Shown here: positions 15,299 through 19,308 of the stretch, piece by piece
Numbering within the stretch: the stretch's first letter is position 1
Layout: each line of letters opens with the position of its first letter
Source: Candidatus Thorarchaeota archaeon
GTDB lineage: Archaea; Asgardarchaeota; Thorarchaeia; Thorarchaeales; Thorarchaeaceae
Direction of reading: 5' to 3'
DNA: 19,308 nucleotides
Assembly: GCA_030638785.1 (NCBI GenBank)
Contig: DAOWDY010000077.1
Location: forward strand, 1-19,308
Position numbers and translations under genes: made by a program
Notes under the pieces: generated by a model
The model's database searches: none
What the model was told of the DNA's origin: nothing
What the model saw: the letters and a program-made list of their open reading frames with translations, nothing else

Positions 15299-15771
15299 GT
15301 AAGAGATTGTTCAGCTCGAATTTAGATTTTGTACAAATTGATGTTGTAATATATAATACGTTACTCAATGGTACTTTCAATCATCGCTATATTTGGTTTC
15401 ATTATAATAAGAATCCTCAGAAAGTATAGCGTTCAAAGAAGAATAGATTTCGTCAGTCTTATTTCTCTGCCCCCTTATCCCGTATCCAGTACCTCCTACA
15501 ACCATTTGGTTATCTCCATCTAGGATATCATCTTTACATCTACTTTGTTTTTACTTCAACCGACTCCAAGCACTCGCAAAAAATCCACAAGAGTGTGCCT
15601 CTTGTTTGTGTTCCCTCAACTGATATTTCATAACATTTGCAGTTTATCACTGCTATCATGATTTGAAACTATTATATCAAATAAACAAATAGTAAAATGT
15701 AACTCAAAGAGTTTATCTAATTATCCTTCCCATATACAACGCTATTATATTCCACTTAGGAGTTGTAAGTA
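15277..15771. other. Gene-poor stretch with a possible small membrane-peptide ORF
   Basis: After the EutA fragment no convincing gene is seen. One 51-codon frame (15368-15523, plus) starts MVLSIIAIFGFIIIRILRKY, a single hydrophobic segment followed by basic residues, like the C-terminal anchor of a surface protein. It has no ribosome binding site and is Ser/Pro-rich afterwards, so it may be a gene remnant. The remainder is AT-rich, with no tRNA, CRISPR or long repeat seen. TATA-like tracts occur near 15347-15358 and 15670-15680. Confidence 0.35.
15741..15762 (+). promoter_or_regulatory. Upstream signals of the large secreted protein
   Basis: TATTATAT (about 15743-15750) could be a TATA box, and AGGAG (15758-15762) is a ribosome binding site 9 nt before the ATG at 15772. 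The two are too close to belong to one transcript, so a farther TATA-like tract (ATTATATC near 15670) is the better promoter candidate. Confidence 0.4.
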
Positions 15772-18700
15772 ATGCGCCAAGTAGCTCGATTTGATCGGTT
15801 ACTATCTTTTGTATTTATCGTAATTTTATCATCATCTATGTTTATGATGGTTAACAATGCGTCTATTCCTCAAGCAAACGATTCTGCAAGCTCAGAATCA
15901 TCTTCGAGGATTTCCCAATATAATTCAGCTCAGGGTCCTCCATACAATAACGGAACCTACGTCGATTGGTTCCAAGAGTCTGACAGTGTAAGTGATGAGT
16001 GGAGCCAATCGAGATTGAATTGGTTATACGGACCCAGTCCATCATTTCAAGTATTCCACGAGAACGATACACTACTCGGTGGTAATCACTATGCTGAAAT
16101 CGATGAAAAGTTGAAATTCTCAGTAGTAGTACCTCAGAGTATTCTTCCAAGAGGTTCTGAACTTGGAATGGTAATGTTCTACGGAGGTGGCGTTAGCCAA
16201 GAGGATGATGCTCAATCTCTATTCTTAATGGCTTATGCTCCTGGCGAGTCCAACTTATCGATAATACTCAATTTTCCATTTCCAAATTGGGTGAATGCGT
16301 CTTCACCATGGTATGGAATTGCAAATGAATTCAATGCATCTTTGGTAACACAAACTGGAAACTACAAAGGCGCAGAACTGGGAGATAATTTCATGAACCT
16401 ATACATGGATGAATGTACGAATACAACTGATGATTTCAATTTCTATTACAACTTCACAGCAAGTTTTGGAAATGATACACCTAGAGCTCTCTATAGTATG
16501 AACATGATGGTTTTCGATGACAATTGGAATCAAATAGCAGCTTACAATTATAATTCCCAAGAAAGAATGCAAGGCCTTCCTATTGGTATCCCTCCATCTG
16601 AAGCCTGGTCTTCTTCCTACGGTGGTACATACACACTTGAGAGGTTCGATTTAGAGGGAGACAAAGTTTTCTCTGTAACAAGGGAAGAGGACTTCATCAT
16701 GCGATTTAACCTTACAGGGGACGATCTAGGATATGTACAACTCGGTTTTTGGGTACCTGGAGGTCTCGCATCAACGATTGATCGAACTGGATGGCATTGG
16801 GAACTAGTCACTGAGCAAGGAGGTTGGGTCTACGATGACACGCTTGGGACATATGTGTGGAACGCCACAGTTGATGTTACTTACGAATCTTGGTTGTATG
16901 GCGAATATCAGGAACATGACTATGCTGATATGAGTAATTATGTTGAATTTTACGCATATAGTGTTCAATGGAATGAAACTCACGGAAATCATGTTGTGAA
17001 TCAATCGATGCACGCTGAACGACAATTTAGGTTCATTTACAATGCAACCACGGACACCTTTGAATCACTGTATGGATACGAGTACTATGCCTATCCACTT
17101 TCTTACTATGATGAGAATGTTGGGTACGAGCAAGTCGTAGTTATTGAACCGATTCCGTCTGATCAAACGATCCTTTACGAGCTAAATGCTACTCTATGCT
17201 CTGCAACTCCTGTTGGTGAAGATATCATTGTAGAGTTCGGTGGACATTTCACCGCAAATATGCCTGTGACTACTCAATATTCATGGTTTTCATGGGAAGA
17301 TAGAGTCATAGCATCAGATGGCAACGGGTTCTCTCCTGCAGCCTATCGTAGCACGGGACAACAATCAAGATCAGATTATGACATGGCAAGGAGGATCGTC
17401 ATCGAATCTCCAGTGACTATTGCTAAACTTCTTTTAGAAAATGGTGATGAGGTAGAAGGATGGCTGTTTCAAGCCGATCCTGGTGTTAACTTCCAAGTTT
17501 GGGGACGACTTCAAGGTGGTGCACCAATGGCCCCTGATATCGAGGGAGTCCAATTCACACTGTACGCTTGGGATGGACGTTGGACAGAAGAGGAAGATGT
17601 TTGGTCTCAAATTACTTATGAGATAACAATTGACATGGATGGAACTCCTCATTTCCGTGGATTCAATCATACCGAGAAACACAATTGGACCTATGGTATC
17701 TATGAGGATTGGATTTACACAAATATTACTGGTTGGCATTACGAATACGATTCAGCTTCTGATACTTGGGATTGGGAGTATAGTGAATACTGGGACTGGC
17801 AGTGGATGGAAGTTGAAGGAGGGCATTGGGAATGGTGGTACTTCAACCAGATTACCCAAGAATGGACTCACGAATGGTATGGTGAACGAAGTGCTGAATC
17901 AGAAATACCTGCTGATTTCTGCACGACATCTGATTTCTCTTGGTGGGTTGATGCTGGTGACCTCTTCGCAAGTTTTCTAGTCAATATGACTGAAAACATT
18001 GCAGAAACAGAATACAATTGGGAATTTGCCTTCACCACAAATGAATGGTTTCAGGACTACTCCAGTTCTTATGGTGAACATGAGATGGAATCTTGGGATA
18101 CGGAGTGGGTTTATTCATTTGAAGATCCTAGTGATCCTACTAATGATATCTTTATGGACCCCATTAATAATAATCAACTAGCATTTGAAAATAATACACT
18201 TTGCACAAACGAGGGAGTTGATTATCTCAAGGGCGAAGAAAGACCCTACATCATAATAGATGGAGATATACTTCCAATCAAGATAAGGGAAACTTATGAC
18301 CCATCGAGTGGATACACTTACACTGACATTTTCTTCCATGACTATTGGGATCCAAGTACTGACCAAAGCTATTACTATTACGAGTTAGTTAATGGTACGA
18401 AAATAAGTGTTGGATATACCGAATCGATCTATATCTATAACGTGACCCTCAATAACGGTGCGAGTTTCCTAACAGCTCAGAACTATGAATATGGTTGGTA
18501 TCTGGATGGAACGTATTACTACAGTTGGTTCGATATAGATGGTAATTTGTATCAAGGTGATAGTGTCCTATTTGAAGCTGCGAGTGTCGTGTTTCACGAC
18601 TTGGTCGAACTTGAAAGCCGTGACCACCATTATTTCATTCTCTATGGTGTAGGGAATCAACTTGACCTCGCAATGGATTGGAGATGGGATAGTATTACTC

Positions 18701-19308
18701 AGAGTTACTACATGACTGACATAGATGGATTTCTCTATCAAATCATATGGAATGATGTAGATTACTATTATGAGGCATATCTTGACGGTTCCTGGCAACC
18801 TGTATCATATCCGATTCATTACTACGTACAGGAATACGATAGTTCTGATGCACGACTTGTTACCTGGGACACATTCAGATACTGGTTCCATGAAAAAGAC
18901 AGTGTTGAATATGAGATGCCCTATCCCGGTGCTAATGCTCAGTATTGGCACCACCTAGGAGAAACTGAAATTCAAGGTGGCAAGGTTCCTTCAGTCAAAT
19001 CTTTTGTATACCAAGGAGAAGCTTATGCTGTTCACGGTGAATCTCCATACTGGTCCTACATTGATGGTGTTAATTACACGCTTTACATGTATAATCGACA
19101 ATATTCTCACGCAAATGACACAGAAATATGGAGCCCAGCAATTCCATACTATACTGTTGATGCAGGTACCTTTAATAATTCACTAGCTTTCACTCTCGTT
19201 GAAACGATTGAAACTGAATCGACCTATCCATATAACGAAGGTAGCTATCAATACTTCATTTTATCAAATGGAACAGTATGGAAAGTGAATGATTCAATGA
19301 AAGTTCAC
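15772..19308 (+). CDS. Giant secreted/surface protein, Trp/Tyr-rich, 3' end beyond window
   Basis: The frame from the ATG at 15772 stays open to the window edge: 1179 residues visible, C-terminus missing. The N-terminus RQVARFDRLLSFVFIVILSS is a basic start plus a hydrophobic core, a typical signal peptide, followed by a Ser/Asn-rich stretch. The mature part is acidic, very poor in Lys and Cys, and unusually rich in Tyr, Trp, Asp and Asn. It has many N-glycosylation sequons (for example NGTY, NDTL, NLSI, NFTA, NATV, NVTL), as expected of archaeal surface glycoproteins. Predicted beta-rich segments recur as aromatic stretches followed by [ND]G-x(2)-aromatic turns (NGTKISV, DGNLYQG, DGFLYQI, NGTVWKV) in the right half. 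Residues 664-703 hold ten Trp. It could be an S-layer, adhesin or carbohydrate-binding protein. No catalytic family is recognised. Confidence 0.85.
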   Translation, partial: MRQVARFDRLLSFVFIVILSSSMFMMVNNASIPQANDSASSESSSRISQYNSAQGPPYNNGTYVDWFQESDSVSDEWSQSRLNWLYGPSPSFQVFHENDTLLGGNHYAEIDEKLKFSVVVPQSILPRGSELGMVMFYGGGVSQEDDAQSLFLMAYAPGESNLSIILNFPFPNWVNASSPWYGIANEFNASLVTQTGNYKGAELGDNFMNLYMDECTNTTDDFNFYYNFTASFGNDTPRALYSMNMMVFDDNWNQIAAYNYNSQERMQGLPIGIPPSEAWSSSYGGTYTLERFDLEGDKVFSVTREEDFIMRFNLTGDDLGYVQLGFWVPGGLASTIDRTGWHWELVTEQGGWVYDDTLGTYVWNATVDVTYESWLYGEYQEHDYADMSNYVEFYAYSVQWNETHGNHVVNQSMHAERQFRFIYNATTDTFESLYGYEYYAYPLSYYDENVGYEQVVVIEPIPSDQTILYELNATLCSATPVGEDIIVEFGGHFTANMPVTTQYSWFSWEDRVIASDGNGFSPAAYRSTGQQSRSDYDMARRIVIESPVTIAKLLLENGDEVEGWLFQADPGVNFQVWGRLQGGAPMAPDIEGVQFTLYAWDGRWTEEEDVWSQITYEITIDMDGTPHFRGFNHTEKHNWTYGIYEDWIYTNITGWHYEYDSASDTWDWEYSEYWDWQWMEVEGGHWEWWYFNQITQEWTHEWYGERSAESEIPADFCTTSDFSWWVDAGDLFASFLVNMTENIAETEYNWEFAFTTNEWFQDYSSSYGEHEMESWDTEWVYSFEDPSDPTNDIFMDPINNNQLAFENNTLCTNEGVDYLKGEERPYIIIDGDILPIKIRETYDPSSGYTYTDIFFHDYWDPSTDQSYYYYELVNGTKISVGYTESIYIYNVTLNNGASFLTAQNYEYGWYLDGTYYYSWFDIDGNLYQGDSVLFEAASVVFHDLVELESRDHHYFILYGVGNQLDLAMDWRWDSITQSYYMTDIDGFLYQIIWNDVDYYYEAYLDGSWQPVSYPIHYYVQEYDSSDARLVTWDTFRYWFHEKDSVEYEMPYPGANAQYWHHLGETEIQGGKVPSVKSFVYQGEAYAVHGESPYWSYIDGVNYTLYMYNRQYSHANDTEIWSPAIPYYTVDAGTFNNSLAFTLVETIETESTYPYNEGSYQYFILSNGTVWKVNDSMKVH

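Noticed and set aside
1..19308. CRISPR arrays, tRNA/rRNA genes, insertion sequences or integrase sites.
   Set aside because: No regularly spaced direct repeats, cloverleaf-like sequence, transposase or terminal inverted repeats were seen by eye on either strand.

Overview
The window looks like chromosome from an archaeon, most likely an Asgard archaeon (Thorarchaeota-like). The evidence is archaeal-type TATA boxes about 25 bp before likely transcript starts, GGAGGTG-like ribosome binding sites, a four-PAS soluble HisKA_2 kinase, kinesin-light-chain-like TPR proteins with a small C-terminal sensor-like domain, and a giant aromatic-rich secreted protein full of N-glycosylation sequons. The lineage is inferred from protein style; no rRNA or other phylogenetic marker is present.

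Left part (1-3388, minus strand): a two-gene signalling operon. A soluble PAS-PAS-PAS-PAS-HisKA_2-HATPase histidine kinase is followed, with a TAATG stop/start overlap, by a receiver-PAS-PAS protein that runs off the left edge.

3655-7842 (plus strand): two tandem full-length paralogues of about 695 residues. Each has TPR repeats, a helical middle, and a C-terminal domain of about 130 residues that resembles a longin/roadblock-type sensor fold. A hairpin and then an MFS transporter follow (7962-9269, TTG start, probably leaderless). Its 3' end overlaps by 7 bp the end of a convergent minus-strand pair of small membrane proteins (9263-9919). The space upstream of that pair holds two related palindromes.

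10067-14414: a small winged-helix-like regulator (minus strand) is divergent from two tandem EutA-like ASKHA ATPases, with a 12-bp palindrome just ahead of the regulator's start codon. Known EutA reactivates B12-dependent ethanolamine ammonia-lyase, but no EutB/EutC or microcompartment gene is in the window. Both copies carry an unusual N-terminal extension, and the first also has a possible zinc-binding insert.

14620-15276 encodes a short QueG-like double [4Fe-4S] protein. The most notable finding is that its last nine codons and stop lie, in another reading frame, on a fragment of a third EutA-like gene (17 codons at 15248-15298, 16 of 17 residues identical to the second EutA copy). The locus therefore once had, or received, another EutA copy and rearranged. 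A gene-poor stretch (15277-15771) follows. The window ends inside a very large secreted or surface protein (15772 onward, 1179 residues visible) with a segment containing 10 Trp in 40 residues.

Together the region mixes environmental signalling (PAS kinase and response regulator, TPR sensors), a possible corrinoid-enzyme maintenance theme (EutA-like pair plus QueG-like Fe-S protein) and cell-surface functions.
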